From Acheta domesticus (lineage: Eukaryota > Arthropoda > Insecta > Orthoptera > Gryllidae): 64,000 nucleotides of DNA. Under the pieces are notes generated by a model. The model was not told where the DNA came from. It was given only the letters and a program-made list of their open reading frames with translations, and ran no database searches. Location of the stretch: positions 68,442,172 through 68,506,171 of the forward strand of contig JAHLJT010008756.1 of NCBI GenBank assembly GCA_031308135.1, read 5' to 3'. Position 1 is the stretch's first letter. Each line of letters starts with the position of its first letter. Below, piece after piece: positions 1 through 12,000 of this stretch. The translations under genes and the position numbers were made by a program.

Positions 1-1019
1 TTCTCCAACTACCAAATTGAAGATATAGATTTTTTCTTCATATAAATTTGTTCTGCATATTGAGTTCTTTCATAAAGGTCATGTAAATGTTTCTCAAAAT
101 TTTAGTATTTTTCGCGCAATATTGCGTGCAATATGTGCAATTTTAAAAAATTACAAAAACCAGATTTTCTCAAAAACAGCTCCAAATTTCTTTCTTTAAA
201 CTTTCGGTAGGGATAGTGGTAAATGTACTCTGTTGGATGACATAAAAGCCATGCTGGTCTATGGGTTGTTTTTTTCTAAAATTACAAAAATGTAATTTTT
301 TTAATAGTCTCTCACGTCGTTAATATTTACATTATCGGCGATTTTTTCACATTATTATATTTATGAGTATATGTGCTTTAAATAATGTCAAGTAAAGTTT
401 CTCGAAAACACAACCGTTTTCTGTGAAAAGTAGCTCAAATTTCGGCATTTTCAGAAATGCTCAAACGCCATTTTCTCGTATATGGCTGCAAATGTTTTCT
501 TCAAACTTTTGTAAAGGATAGTGCTAATAACGCTCTTTAGTATAGCGTAAAGTTTATTTTCAGTTATATTTTTTATTAAAGTATTTTGAACACTCAATCA
601 TTTTCTGTGAAAATGAGCTTCAAATTTCGCATGTTTAGTAGCGCTAAAACGCCATTTTCTCTTGAACGGCACATCTTTTTTTAAAAGAATCTTACCATTT
701 ATGACTAGGGTTTATTGTTCTTTAATATTCTAAAATTAATGTTTCCGCTCTACCAATAAGATACCGAAAAATTAAGAAAATTACAAAAAAATGTACTTTT
801 GGCGGTGATAGATGACTGCTGGCAAGAAAGAGTTTGTGACAATTCTGAATAGCTAGCGAAGACCAAAGGAAATAGAAAACTAATACGGGAAAGTCTGTGC
901 CATTCTGTAGCACCACTAGTGAAATACCGGGACCTTTCCCAGGCGGTAGACTTCTATGACATATGAATATAAATATTGCCACAGTAAGGCAAATGTTTCA
1001 ATTCTGGTGGTAATTAAGT
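1..1019 (+). repeat. Rep-A AT-rich modular repeat, copy 1 (cut by window edge)
   Basis: This is the end of a dispersed AT-rich repeat that recurs at 14.5-15.6, 45.3, 48.8, 54.7-59.4 and 62.6-64 kb. Its core is a degenerate unit of about 290-300 bp. Each unit carries an 'AACGCCATTTTCTC' or 'CTCAAAAACGGCTCC'-like phrase, then a run ending 'GGATAGTGCTAAT', then 'CTCTCACGTCGTTAATATT'. Here unit starts fall near 170, 470 and 640. The 3' module (about 720-894) ends in ATACGGGAAAGT at 883-894. Weaker similarity to the 59.3-59.4 kb copy continues to about 1019. No protein is encoded; frames here are broken. The class of element is unknown. Confidence 0.8.
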
Positions 1020-1095
1020 GAAAAAATTGTGTGTTGAATCTGCTACAATGATTTTTTTTCACGAAACCATTTTTACTTTTTTTGACGATCTAGTG

Positions 1096-1309
1096 CAGTG
1101 TTATCAAGGTCTTCTACTGGTGGCAGTGCCATACCACGCGCTTCTCTGCGCCACTAGCGTCGGGAGAAGGAACTATTACTAACCCCGCCATTTTACAATT
1201 GGGATGGAGTTGTCTCTTGGGGCGGGGTTATGAACTGCGTGGAGATGCGATTTCGGCGTGGCACTCGTGCCACAGAATCCCGCTCATGGCATCGACCTTG
1301 ACAACGCTG
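1096..1309. mobile_element. hAT-like non-autonomous element, 214 bp
   Basis: The ends are imperfect inverted repeats: CAGTGTTATCAAGGTC at the left and GACCTTGACAACGCTG at the right. They are flanked by an 8-bp near-duplication, ATCTAGTG (1088-1095) and ATCTGGTG (1310-1317). An 8-bp target duplication with CAG..CTG ends is typical of the hAT superfamily. The interior has moderate GC content and no ORF. It must have been mobilised by a transposase encoded elsewhere. Confidence 0.65.
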
Positions 1310-1457
1310 ATCTGGTGAAACATACTTTCGAAATGGGTTTCGTATTATGTTGGCCTAGATTCCAATTCTGACGTTTAACACCGCTGTTTCCACTGTTTTC
1401 CTATTATGAATATGCTTTCTAAAGAAATAATTCTTCCCATATTTTATATGTCTAATA

Positions 1458-1532
<75 letters not shown>
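1458..1532. repeat. (AC)n(AT)n compound microsatellite
   Basis: About 21 bp of AC repeats run directly into about 54 bp of TA repeats. Open frames reading through it (Thr-His and Ile-Tyr runs) are artefacts of the repeat. Confidence 0.97.
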
Positions 1533-1534
<2 letters not shown>

Positions 1535-1799
1535 AGTATGTTTCTGTTCTCTTTTCGGGTGGAATTAACATCGTGTTTGCCCAGCGCTCTTCCTGGCTCC
1601 CATCTATCGGCACCTGAGTGGTCTAAAAGGTCAACCCACAATGAACTACCACTTTTCTTGAAACATCTGCCACTGAGATGCCTCCTTGTGCTCTCCGAAC
1701 GTCTTGCCGAGAGAACCCTCAGACCCATCTTGGTGCCTGTAATGCGTAATATAATATTGGTTGGTGATAACAATGACCGTATGTCAATTATTGCGCTTC

Positions 1800-2040
1800 G
1801 CTGGGGGTGAGTGGTTAGTTTACTCACCTCTGAACCCCAAGTGTGTGAGGTCGAACCCGGATAGGGCGCGAGGATTTTCGAAGGGCAGAAAATCCCAAAT
1901 GTAGCATGTCTTACTTGTGGCATGTAAAAGAACCCTGGCAGGTGCCTGGAAAAATTACATTCTACCGCAATTCCCCTTCGTAAAGAGACTTCTCGTTCTC
2001 CCAACCAGAGACTAGCATTTGGTGGAGAAAGCAAGAATCA
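1800..2040 (+). repeat. tRNA-derived SINE-like sequence
   Basis: A B-box-like motif, GGTCGAACCC (1849-1858), lies about 40 bp after an A-box-like stretch around 1809-1823, as in tRNA-derived SINEs. The body (AAAGAACCCTGGCAGGTGCC near 1929) reads like the tRNA-unrelated part of an arthropod SINE. It is not a tRNA gene, because no cloverleaf can be closed. It is interrupted after 2040 by the inverted-repeat element that follows. Confidence 0.55.
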
Positions 2041-2354
2041 AAGAGTTTTATATGGTCCAGTATATCTGAGACTGTCAATTTAAGAATAATAACAATTTAA
2101 TTCCTTTACTGTACAACGTTTCAGAAACTCAAATACTACAAACAAATACATATGTATATGTAGATACATTATTATATAATTAAATTAATATTTTTTTATA
2201 AATTCGTAGCAGGTAATGATGGTGCTCACCTCTATGTTCACAATTTTCTTTTTCTTGGTTTCAAATAATTATTTTTATAAAATGTATAATTCATATGCAA
2301 TATCAGCTATATGTAGTTGACTGTCTCAAATATATTGGACCATATGAAACTCTT
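2041..2354. mobile_element. 314-bp terminal-inverted-repeat element
   Basis: The 38-bp ends (2041-2078 and 2317-2354) are inverted copies starting AAGAGTTTTATATGGTCCAG, with only a few mismatches. The 5-bp direct repeat AATCA flanks the element (2036-2040 and 2355-2359). The AT-rich interior has no coding frame. It looks like a MITE inserted in or beside the SINE-like sequence on its left. The superfamily is uncertain, since a 5-bp duplication alone does not identify it. Confidence 0.7.
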
Positions 2355-2397
2355 AATCAACCATATACATAAACATATAACATCATAACATAAACAA

Positions 2398-2480
2398 AAA
2401 GCAAGAATCAAACCCACGCGTCTAAGGGGACGCCCACAGTGTGCGCCTGTTCAAAGAAGGTCCGCTAGACCGGTGCTGGG
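2398..2480 (-). repeat. Possible SINE-like fragment (B-box only)
   Basis: On the minus strand GGGTTTGATTC resembles a pol III B box and follows a GC-richer stretch. The phrase GCAAGAATCAAA also occurs at 2031, just before the inverted-repeat element. The two could be parts of one interrupted element or a second fragment. Weak evidence. Confidence 0.3.
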
Positions 2481-2759
2481 GATTTAAAGGATTTAAGGAA
2501 TTAAAGATTTAAAGGAAGCGTGGGTCTAATACAGAGGTGGGGAATTAGGACCAGTGCTCTTTTGTCCGCAAAATAATCCGTGTGATAAATACATGGGATT
2601 ATTTTTATTAAATTATTTTAATAATAATAATAATTAGTATTTATTATATTTTCGTGTTTTCTTCTCTTTACTCACATTTTTTTTAGTTTTTCTTTCACCT
2701 AGTTTATTGCCAACTTGGTGCTCTCTTGTGGGAATGGGAAAAGCCTTCAGGCGAGGATA

Positions 2760-3170
2760 TCTGCACCTGGGGGGGCTCCCACGTCGGTCGGCCCGGCCCG
2801 AGCGCAACCCGCGACCCGGGGCCCGGCCGCCCCAGCGACCGAGACAAATCTCCCGGAGGGGCTGTGGGCTGCGGAGCAAGACATTAGCGGCGATGTATTA
2901 ATTGCCGGCGGCCTGGCCTGGCCGGGTCGGGCCGGGCCGAGCAGCGCATCTCCGGCCTCGCTTGTCACCCCGGGTCAGCGCGCCGCCCATTTGTTTCATG
3001 CAAATGTCTGTTCGTTCAGCGCTGGGCCGCTCGTTCACTCGTTCGCTCGTCCACCCGTTCGGGCGGCCGTTCGCTGTCTGGTGGACAGTGGTTCTGCATC
3101 CGCGATCGTTCGGAGTAGTAGTAATGCGTGATGATTTTCGTATTTTCGGTTCAGCGTTTACGCGTTTCCT
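2760..3170. promoter_or_regulatory. CpG-rich island, candidate regulatory DNA
   Basis: A sharp switch from AT-rich DNA to about 300 bp of very GC-rich, CpG-retaining sequence. It also contains homeodomain-type TTAATTG (about 2897) and an octamer ATGCAAAT (about 2999). Several overlapping frames stay open only because GC-rich DNA has few stops. A promoter or enhancer is inferred; no gene is recognised beside it. Confidence 0.35.
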
Positions 3171-4578
3171 TGGTTGATAGCTGCTTGGAGGGCAGCGCTA
3201 TGTGTCTAAACTTTCTAAACTGTCTAAACAAAGTGATGCCTAATTATTGATCATGAAAATGAGGGCAAAGTTTGTTGCTGTGCGTGTGTGAGGGAGAAGC
3301 CTACCTCCTTGCGTCCTCCCTTTTCTAGAGCTGATGAAAGATTGCAGATCTGTGGTACACTGTTACCGTGCGTATTTACCTTTGCATTTCATCGGTGCGT
3401 GTGATGATAGGAATGACAGTTGAGCGATGAGAAGATATGAATGACTATGTCCAACGCAGGGGCTTAGGGCGTTGTGTGATATCTCTGAAGTTCCTCTGAA
3501 CAGGAGGAAAATCCTGTTTTGACGGTGACAGGATGACACTAGATAAATAGCTAGGAAGTCGAATGCAGACGCTGTCTGGGTAGGAAAATCCCCGCAAACA
3601 AATGTGTAGAGCCGCAACGGATATCACAATTCAGTGGGGGAAGTACATCGCCTTCTCGCGTTATAAAACTTGCACTACTCTTACGGGACAGAGCAGTTGA
3701 CGCTGCCGGTATCACGAAATAATCAATCAATAATTATGATGGTTCAAACAAATTGCATAACGATACCGTATCAGGGCAAAAAACAAATCCACGTGGTTAA
3801 AAACACCCATGCCTTTTGCAGGACTCGCATATGCAGTCTTCGGCTTCGTGTTTTGCCACACGGAAACGCTAATCCTCCCACGCCTCTCAAAACCTCCTTC
3901 GGCGCCGGCCCCAAGCGTTCACTGCCAACGACCGCGATATTAGCCCAGTCTTCGGTTGCGGTTTTTTTTGCGGTTTGCGGTTCCTAGTGGGATAACGCGG
4001 CCCGAGAAAGTCATTTCTCAGCCGGAGGGAGGCGGGGGCGGCAGCTGCGCGCGTAGCGGGGTGACCTGCGCAGCGCAGGTGTTGAGTCCGCGTTGAGCCG
4101 GTGTTGCGGCGGGCGCTGACGCGAAGTGCGGAAGCTAATATTTTCAATTCCCAGCGGATAAGCGGCTGCTGACAGCAGCGAGGTTTCAGGTTTGAGGTGG
4201 GCTGCCGCAAGTTGGATGACTGCCGGTTTTGATTTCGAATAAATGGCATCTTATGGGGTTTCTAGTTTTTGAAGTTTTCTATAGCGTGCTTTTCCAGTTC
4301 TGTTCTCTTTAATGTAAAATTTCTATTGCGACGACATAATTACATTTAATAATACGACATAAGTACTCGTAATAATAAGTAGCGATAGAAATAAGGAGAT
4401 TTTTCATTATTGTTCGATTTTCAATGTGTAATTCTGTATAGAAATGAACAGAATTTGCTATTTTTTATTTCTATTCGTGGTTTTTGCCTAATGAATAAAC
4501 CGCCAGTTTGATAAATGAATTAAGACATTGGTAGGCAATGAAGTATTTTCTTAGAGTTGCCAAACTAGCTCTTCTTTT
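3171..4578. other. Non-coding stretch with a second small GC-rich patch
   Basis: No recognisable gene or repeat boundary. A GC-rich patch at about 3890-4130 breaks otherwise balanced to AT-rich DNA. The short ORFs here are unlike any family I know. Confidence 0.5.
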
Positions 4579-4580
4579 TA

Positions 4581-5024
4581 GACCGGGAGCCAGCAAGAAA
4601 ATCGACGTACGATAAGCTGAAAGCTAAACTTTTTGAGAAGTTAGGCCAGTGTTATGAGGGACAAGGAAACGCAAAGAATTTTTTACCATAAGACCACAAA
4701 AATAGCTTTGAGCTCGTAATCCAAGCGGGCATAAAAATGACACTTTCAATTCAGTATGGAGGACAGTTCGAGACGCCGCGTCGGTATGACATAAAAGTCC
4801 TTCACACTTTGGGTATCTGACGAAACAATATACAACAAGAATTAGCTATGTACTCGTTCCCTAATGGCCGATTTTTCGACATATTTAAAAAATTGTGCAG
4901 CGCAATGTCGACACCTACAGGCCGCCATACTTGCGTTTCCTTGTCCCTCATAACACTGGCTAACTTCTCAAAAAGTTAGAGCTTTGAGCTTATCATATAT
5001 CGATTTTCTTGCTAGCTCCCGGTC
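4581..5024. mobile_element. Tc1/mariner-like MITE with 94-bp inverted repeats
   Basis: The ends 4581-4674 and 4931-5024 are long inverted copies beginning GACCGGGAGCCAGCAAGAAA. TA dinucleotides flank both ends (4579-4580, 5025-5026), as expected for a TA target duplication, though TA is self-complementary and so weak evidence. The middle (about 255 bp) has no transposase frame. Non-autonomous element. Confidence 0.75.
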
Positions 5025-5599
5025 TATTTTTCTCGATGCGTTCCAAACATGGCAGATCTAATTTCGCATAGCTTGTTAGGCTTCACTTCCGGTGATTTTG
5101 ACAGATTGTATTAGGGCCTATTCTGAAAGTACACGGAGAGATAATATTTGGTCAGAGGTACGTGTATATTGTTTGCTCGTACAAGTTAAATATTTTTCTT
5201 AGTTAAATTAACAAACAGTAGTTTTAAGTACATGCCGGAATTTACTTTTGAAAAATTTGTATCAATTAATAGTAATTTCAAAACATTTCTGTAAGCTTTA
5301 TTATTTTTCTGATTATTCTACAATATAAGTTAGTATAGACAATACCATTTGCAGAATATTTACCAACGTACAAAAGAATCGCTATTCTACAGAGTTCAGA
5401 TATATATTGAAAATAATTTTCATTAATTACCCGTATTCGAAATAATAAGTGCAAGATACGCATTCACAGATCAGATGTGAATCCGAATGTCACTAAATAT
5501 TTAATTTTTTTGCGTTATGTTCGTAATGCAAAATTATGAAGTCTTTCAGCTGCTCAATCAAAGTAAATATGTTACAAGGAACATAACTGCACGGTGTTA
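5025..5599. other. AT-rich non-coding stretch
   Basis: Nothing recognisable. Two minus-strand open frames of 61 and 77 codons are AT-rich and match no known family. Confidence 0.5.
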
Positions 5600-6240
5600 C
5601 GCCTGCGAATAATACTAACAGATTTTCAGAAATTGCAAATTTCATGGGCTGCTTTTGACGCACCGCAAAATGGCGGCGATATGGAGGGATGGAATTCTTA
5701 GATTTCTTATTATTGTTGAAGGTCATGATGATTGTATGGTGCAGATATGCATGTATGAATGATGCATTATGAATGTGTATTATGTATTATGAATAGTGTG
5801 ATATATTAAATACGTTGTAAATGTGTGATGTAAGTATATTCTAATGAAAGTACATATATTTCAGAAACGTAATAGATTTAGAAGTAACAAATACACTTCT
5901 TTTACTTTAGAAAGTTTTGATCGCTGATTATAGTATTAAAAAATTGCAAGCACACTCGATGTAAGCAAGGAAAATTTATGTCTTTTTCTTGCTTTTCAGT
6001 ACAGTGTGTTGCAAATACTGTAACACTTAAATTTCTTAACGTCCGTTTTATTTGTAAAAGTAAGAAATTACTACTACTCTTGACTATTGAAATAAATGCA
6101 GAACCACAAGCGCTTCGTTTAAATTGATTAAATTCATTGAAAAATAAAGTTATAGCTGAGGTGATTGTCGGGCAGAAATTGGAACATTACAGTATTAGAT
6201 AAGTTTCAATAATGCGAAAAAACATGTGCTGTTGTCGTAC
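5600..6240 (+). repeat. Dispersed repeat family B, copy 1
   Basis: Aligns by eye, in the same orientation, with 33030-33610. Shared landmarks in order are ATGATGATTGTATG, CACTTCTTTTACTTT, TCGCTGATTATAGTATT, TTCTTGCTTTTC and GGGCAGAAATT. This copy has about 50 extra bases of ATG-rich simple sequence near 5745-5815. No ORF is shared between the copies, so it is probably an old non-coding element of unknown class. Confidence 0.75.
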
Positions 6241-6409
6241 CTCTTTTTATATAGTGCAATGAAAATTGGAGAAATTCTTAGGACAAACATCTATTCATCA
6301 CTCTAGACCGACCTCCGTTTCCTCATGGTAGACGTCCAAGAGCAACAAGTCGCCCACCAAGTGATCACAGGCTGCAGAAACGAGACCACCACAAATCAAA
6401 GGCCATCGG

Positions 6410-7150
6410 GTGGCTGCTAAGGCGCGGCATGTAGCCCGCAAACTGGCGCGGGCTGTTGTGTGGGAGCGGCGTGGGCGGGGGCGCTGGCGGGACCGCATGC
6501 AGGCGGGAGCAGTGGCGGGGATGCAGGCGCGACCGCGACCGCGAACTCGAGCGGGACGTGAGCAGGGACGTGGGTGGCGATGCGAGTGGAGCGTGGGCGG
6601 GAGACGGGCGGGGGAGTGGGCGTGAACGCGAACTGGAACGTGATCGGGGTCGTGAACGGGGTCTTGAGCGGGGACGTGAGCGGGGACGTGAGCGGGGACG
6701 TGAGCGGGGACGTGAGCGGGACGTGAGCGGGGACGTGAGCGGGGACGTGAGCGGGGACGTGAGCGGGAATGTCAGCGGGGACGTGAGCGGGGACGTGAGC
6801 GGGGACGTGAGCGGAGACAGGAGCGGGGACGCGAACGGGGGACGCGAACGGGGGACGCGGGCGGGGACGCGGGCGGGGACGCGGGCGGGGACGCGGGCGG
6901 GGACGCGGGCGGGGACGCGGGCGGGGACGCGGGCGGGGACGCGGGCGGGGGCGCGGGTGGGGCGCGGGGAGCGGGTAAGGCTCTAACTCTGCCGATAAGT
7001 GAACGATCCCGAAGCGCGGGGGCGGGCGAGGCGACGGCTAGCGCGGCTGAGGCGGTGACACAGATCCACGCGCGAGCGCGAGCCGCCGACCGCTGTGGGC
7101 GGTCACGAGCGGCACTTGACACCGCCCCCCGGCCGCCCACGCCGCCGCTT
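6410..7150. promoter_or_regulatory. CpG-rich island containing a minisatellite
   Basis: GC-rich DNA on both sides of a 12-bp tandem array. Long open frames (Gly-Asp-Val-Ser, Arg-Glu-Arg-Gly, Pro-Pro-Ala-Ser) arise because 12 is divisible by three, and they are not credible proteins. The non-repeat right part (about 6970-7150) is ordinary CpG-island-like DNA. Regulatory role is inference. Confidence 0.3.
6641..6955. repeat. 12-bp minisatellite in two variant blocks
   Basis: Tandem GGGGACGTGAGC units fill roughly 6650-6830. They are followed, after a few mixed units, by a block of GGGGACGCGGGC from about 6850 to 6955. The clean change of variant part-way along suggests two rounds of local expansion. 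Confidence 0.95.
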
Positions 7151-8489
7151 GCCATTGAGAAATCGCGTTGTTTGGGATTGTACGATCGACCCTGGGAAGT
7201 CATCATAATCTATTGCGGTTATAATTCACACTTTGTCAACAACTGTGTGGGTTAGTAGTAGAGCATTTGGCTTTCGCTAATCCGGTGCTATATTTGGATT
7301 AGATATGGTCATATTAGCGAAATCGCCATTACAGTGAGCGATGAGAAAAAATGTAATTAGAACATACGTAGAATGGACGTGATTGGGTAATGCATGTAGA
7401 TAATGGGTATACATGCGTATAGATACTGCAATGAAAAAGCGGCGCTCTCTTGACTTGTTCTGCTTTATGCGTGTATTGTTGAGCTCTCATAATTGCACTC
7501 CAGAGACAAACGAACTAACTTGACACAAGTTCCCAAACATTTTAAGAAAATCTGACTTTACATTGAATATTAACCTCACGTCTTTTGAATTTCCGAACAT
7601 GACACCACACTATTTGATAACCACGCACTTCAAAGCAAGCAAATTCACAACGCAAGTGCGTGGATTTCAACGGCACACTCGCACACAAGTTTCCGGTTGA
7701 TGGCAGCTTGACACTACGCAAGGCCGGATTAAAGAGAGAGTATTACCACGCCAGTGGATTTCCTAAACTTGGTAATACCTTCATGAATTAATAACCGCCA
7801 AGTACTTTTGTGAATTTGTACGAAGGTGGTTATGAAATTGTACAAAAGTGGAACAATAATTGATCTGAAATGTAGTCACACTGAAATGTAGTCCCATCAT
7901 TCTGGATGGGATTGGATTACAATGAAATAATTATAGATAACACAAACTCCTATTTCAACTTTCACACCTTAATTAACACCATGTTCGCGAGTACCACTGA
8001 CCAAATTCGGTTACATTCCGAAGACGTCAAGCTGTTTTTCTGCACTTTTCTCCTCTTGCTCTATCGCTGAAATCCCTAACGCCAAGTATGTTACATGTAC
8101 TATATAATAGTTCTTAACGCATTTTTCGAGTCTTTGGGTTTTGTATGATCTTTCTTGGTATGTAGTATTTTTTCTTGTACATCCGCCTGCTTTCTGTTTC
8201 CGTTTTCTTTCTTCTGTTACAGATTATGTTCTAGTCATCAGCCATTTTTCTGTGTCATCTAGAAACATTTATGTAGCGAAAAACTTTGTACTAATATTAT
8301 CATCGTTCCCACCTTCCCACTCTCCTTATCTCATAATCAACTCTAAACTCCCTCTCTCTTTCTCTCTCTGCTTCTCTTTGCCTGTCACCCTTTACTCCCT
8401 CTAACGCACTCTACTTTCCTTTTGCCATTTACCCTTTTCCTTAATCTTTCCATTTTTTCACACTGATTTTTTTTTCTGTGTGTTACGGC
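7151..8489. other. Non-coding stretch
   Basis: AT-rich with a pyrimidine-rich segment at about 8300-8450. No gene, tRNA or clear repeat end is visible. Confidence 0.5.
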
Positions 8490-8690
8490 CCTAAGCCGCC
8501 ATCTTGATTGAGGTTTTCCTGGGTTTACTCAATCGATTAAGGCGTATGCCGGGATGGTCCCTAGTCTTGCATCCCAGATTTACATGTAAATCTGTCCTCC
8601 TTTCTTCTTGAAATTTGTCAACAATGAGGCATTCGGGTGTAGGTAATGATTTCTGACATTTTGCGAAAGTAAAATTATTAACATTCCACA
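8490..8690 (+). repeat. Family C repeat fragment, copy 1
   Basis: Contains a GAGGTTTTCCTGGGTTTACT phrase followed by GCGTATGCCGGGATGGTCCC. This matches the 'TGGTTTCTCCGAT..' and '..GAATGCCGGGGCAG' order in the copies near 13250 (plus) and 16740 (minus). Dispersed, probably SINE- or LINE-tail-derived; class not established. Confidence 0.5.
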
Positions 8691-8879
8691 TCCTTCTTGA
8701 AAGTAAGAAACATGGGCTCTCATGGGCATGTTAGTTTTAGAGTCCTAAAAATACCAACGAAAATATATTCATATTTTGTTTCATTAGTTGTGTGCAGTAC
8801 ATTTCTATTACGTAATACGATCATTGCACTTTCGTAATTACGTGAAATGTCAGCTATCATTGTTTCCACCCGAACTCCT

Positions 8880-8967
8880 CAATTGGTACTTATTGTAAAT
8901 GTAAATATTTTAGTGGTTAGGCGGAAGAGCAGGCCTTATGGCCTGAGCCTCGCCAGAAATAAAGACA

Positions 8968-9006
<39 letters not shown>
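8880..9006 (+). mobile_element. 3' tail of a non-LTR retrotransposon, heavily 5'-truncated
   Basis: The phrase GGCCTTATGGCC, then GCCTCGCCAGAAATAAAG, ends in about a dozen TTA units (8970-9006). A short structured 3' UTR, an AATAAA-type signal and a (TTA)n tail is the form of insect LINE 3' ends. No coding sequence remains. A gene 3' end with a trailing microsatellite is the alternative. Confidence 0.5.
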
Positions 9007-12000
9007 CATTCTGCTTATTTCTTTTCTAAATACGCGATTCTTTATTCCCTGCCTTAAGCGGCACAATTCCATCAGACCTACACCTCGCTGCTGGGTTATC
9101 CCTGAATCGTTGACAATGTAACGTTGTGTCCTCTCGGCTTCCGTTTTACTATATTGCGGCGCTTCTTCGATAAAACTTCAAAGCAAACCAGTGCGCCGAC
9201 CAAGTGTCTTAATGTCCAAAATATGCATCATCAAAATATGCAGCAGCAAGACAAAAGCCAGTCATCGCTAATCTTATTACCCAAAAAAGAGTAAGATATA
9301 CTGCTGTACTCCTTCAGAATGTGCATTGCTAAAAATGCTTTCTTCTAACTATACAACGCGGAACTGTTTCGGTAACAATGTGTGATTGCGTATAACCCTT
9401 CGTTCCCCATTCTGTTCCCATTGCCATTCTCAGACCCGCACAAAACGTTACCATGTCGAGATAATGATTGAAAATGAGTAATTATCGATGAGATGATGGC
9501 TCATTATTGGGTATGTGGTGGTAAGGAAATGCAAGATTCCACGAACAAGATGAAAACACCTATACCTTACTCAGGACTGAAACCCACAGATTTCGGCGCT
9601 TATCCAAAACGTTTGGCAGGAGGAGAATTTGCGAATGTTAATGCCAACGTTAGAACAAACATTAAAAGTTGAATTCCACCAAGTCGTGAATTGTAAAGAA
9701 TTTTGGCTGATTTTGATATATTTGAGGAAGCAAAATTTCGCAGAAATGTGATTGATGGCGAGTTATATTTTTTGTATAAGTACGTGACATTGCATACAAA
9801 AGGACTATACAAATGCTTTTTATGTCACCTTTCCTAATTTCGTCAACTTCATTGTCATTTAATTTCTATTGATTATGTTTTTTGTATCTTCGTATTCTCG
9901 TGCTTAACCTCCCCTCCTCAGTACGGTTTCCTATTAAAAATGTTTCCCCCTGCTTGTTGCTTTTTACGCATGTTTTTGCTAGTCTCCTTCTGACAGTATT
10001 TTCGTATGTGATTTGTGATTCCATATCACTCTTGCATCATCTTCTTTGGAATATCACAGTGATCTCACTTCTTGGTGCCTTCTTTCAGCACTTCTTTCGG
10101 TTCTGACAGTGACACACTGGTTGTGGAGTCATGGAATTCCCGCAAATTGTGGTTAGCATAAGTAACAAATACGATTCAAACAAGTGACTGCTCCTTACCT
10201 AGAAGATTCAATGATGATCTTCCTCGGAATAGCAAGTGGATGCCTGGCAACTGCTTTGAAGACACTCATATTTGGAAATATGTGACAGTTCACGTGAGAA
10301 ACACGTTTTTGCTAGAGTAATATGAATTGGAGTTAGGTGTGTACGCAGCTGTTTAGATCTCCCTTCGCCGAGAGTAAGAAATGTGTGAATAGAAAGAGTA
10401 CATAATCCACTACTACTAAGACATTTCTACGCGATTCGCACGCAAGGACGTAAGACTTCTTTGGCAAACACTCACGTAAATGCATTTATTTACTTTAGTA
10501 TTTCTATCCGTTATTCTACGCAACATTAACAAGGAAACGTCGACTCACTACTGCATGCAAAACGTTTTCTATTGATTTAGTTTGGAAGTGAAGTTTTATA
10601 GACTGGTGGGTGTACTTCGTCTTGCAATGATAGTGGAATCATTTCCAAAATTCTAGTTTTTCAAATCATGTATCTGTAGAATTACGAATAGTATTTATCT
10701 TAATAAATATGAATTAAATGATAATTTGGTAGATGAATTATGTACAATATGAGTTTTTAAGTTATAGTAGTCACATATGACCCTTATGAGACACAGGCAT
10801 ACTGTAACGGTTTCTCCATAAGTATTCCACTTCCAATTCTCTAATTCCAAATTCTTAATTCTAATAACTTTTATCACGTTCGCGCGCTCTTGTATCGGTT
10901 CCGCCCACTTCTTATTTCTTATTCATTTACTTTACTTAATTTATTTCTTACGCGCACGCACGCATCCCCAAATTACTTATCTCTTATCTATGAATTAATT
11001 TATTACTAATTTTTAATATTGGATAAGGCCGATTAAATATTGGATAAGTCATAGGTTCGGTGCAAGTTTCCAATACTGGATGAAGACCTGCTTTCATTTG
11101 TAATACTACCCGGTATTTCCAAAAACTACAATAATAACTCCAATTCAGTTTGAAAACAAAATAATAAACACCCCTCAACATCATCAAAAATTAAAAACAA
11201 CAGAAAATAAACACTCATTCACACAATATTTACAATACATTCATACTACGTCGAGACATGCGCATTCTCCCTTGATGGCCATTTTTTTGTAATTAAGCTT
11301 AACTTAATAAATTATCCATATGCTTGGCCTTGAACATAAAGAAACTTTTGTCACATTTATCATATGCGTGTGCAGTTCACTTCCCTTTTGTGGCAATGTT
11401 GCAACTGCGCCTGTCTTCTGCATTGTCCAAGACCGCTTCACCAATTGCAGGTTGCGCCGACCACTATGTAATTAAACACGACTTCGAGACTGAATCATCT
11501 ATCACTACTAAAAAACTCGCAATATGTTTGCCTCCACGACCGAAAATCATATGACGGCATATCAAAACCTGCGTTCCGCTCACCTCCAAGACTGGAAATC
11601 ATCTGACGAAAAGTATTGTTGAGATTTTTCAGCAAAACTCTTCTTCAACAAACACGCTCTCTCCTTCATTTGTCCTTCTTTATTGATACCTAATATTTCT
11701 AATTTGCGCTTCTGCTTACTTAATGGTCCCCTTACATAATGGTATTTGCCAAAAATTCCCAAAATTCCCGGTTTAGCTGTTTATTCCTCCGAAACACCCA
11801 AATTTCCCATTATTCAGTCCGAATTTCGTAATTTCCTAACTTACTCGCACCAGCGATTCTCCGTCAATTGTCTTTTGACAACAGGCGGAATACAGTCACT
11901 CTGTTTAATCGAAAAACACACACGTGCCGCCTTATAAAATACGTGTGTCCATGTACAAAATTCTTATTAATTTTTCCTTAAGCTATTTATGGTCTTGAAC

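Noticed and set aside
1406..2034. 134- and 196-codon frames across the microsatellite
   Set aside because: They read through (AC)n(AT)n and a SINE-like sequence.
6641..6955. Possible CRISPR array
   Set aside because: Units are 12 bp and directly adjacent with no spacers; the genome is eukaryotic.
6456..7206. Long Gly/Asp/Arg- and Pro/Ala-rich open frames on both strands
   Set aside because: Produced by a 12-bp minisatellite whose unit is divisible by three; no ordinary protein sequence.
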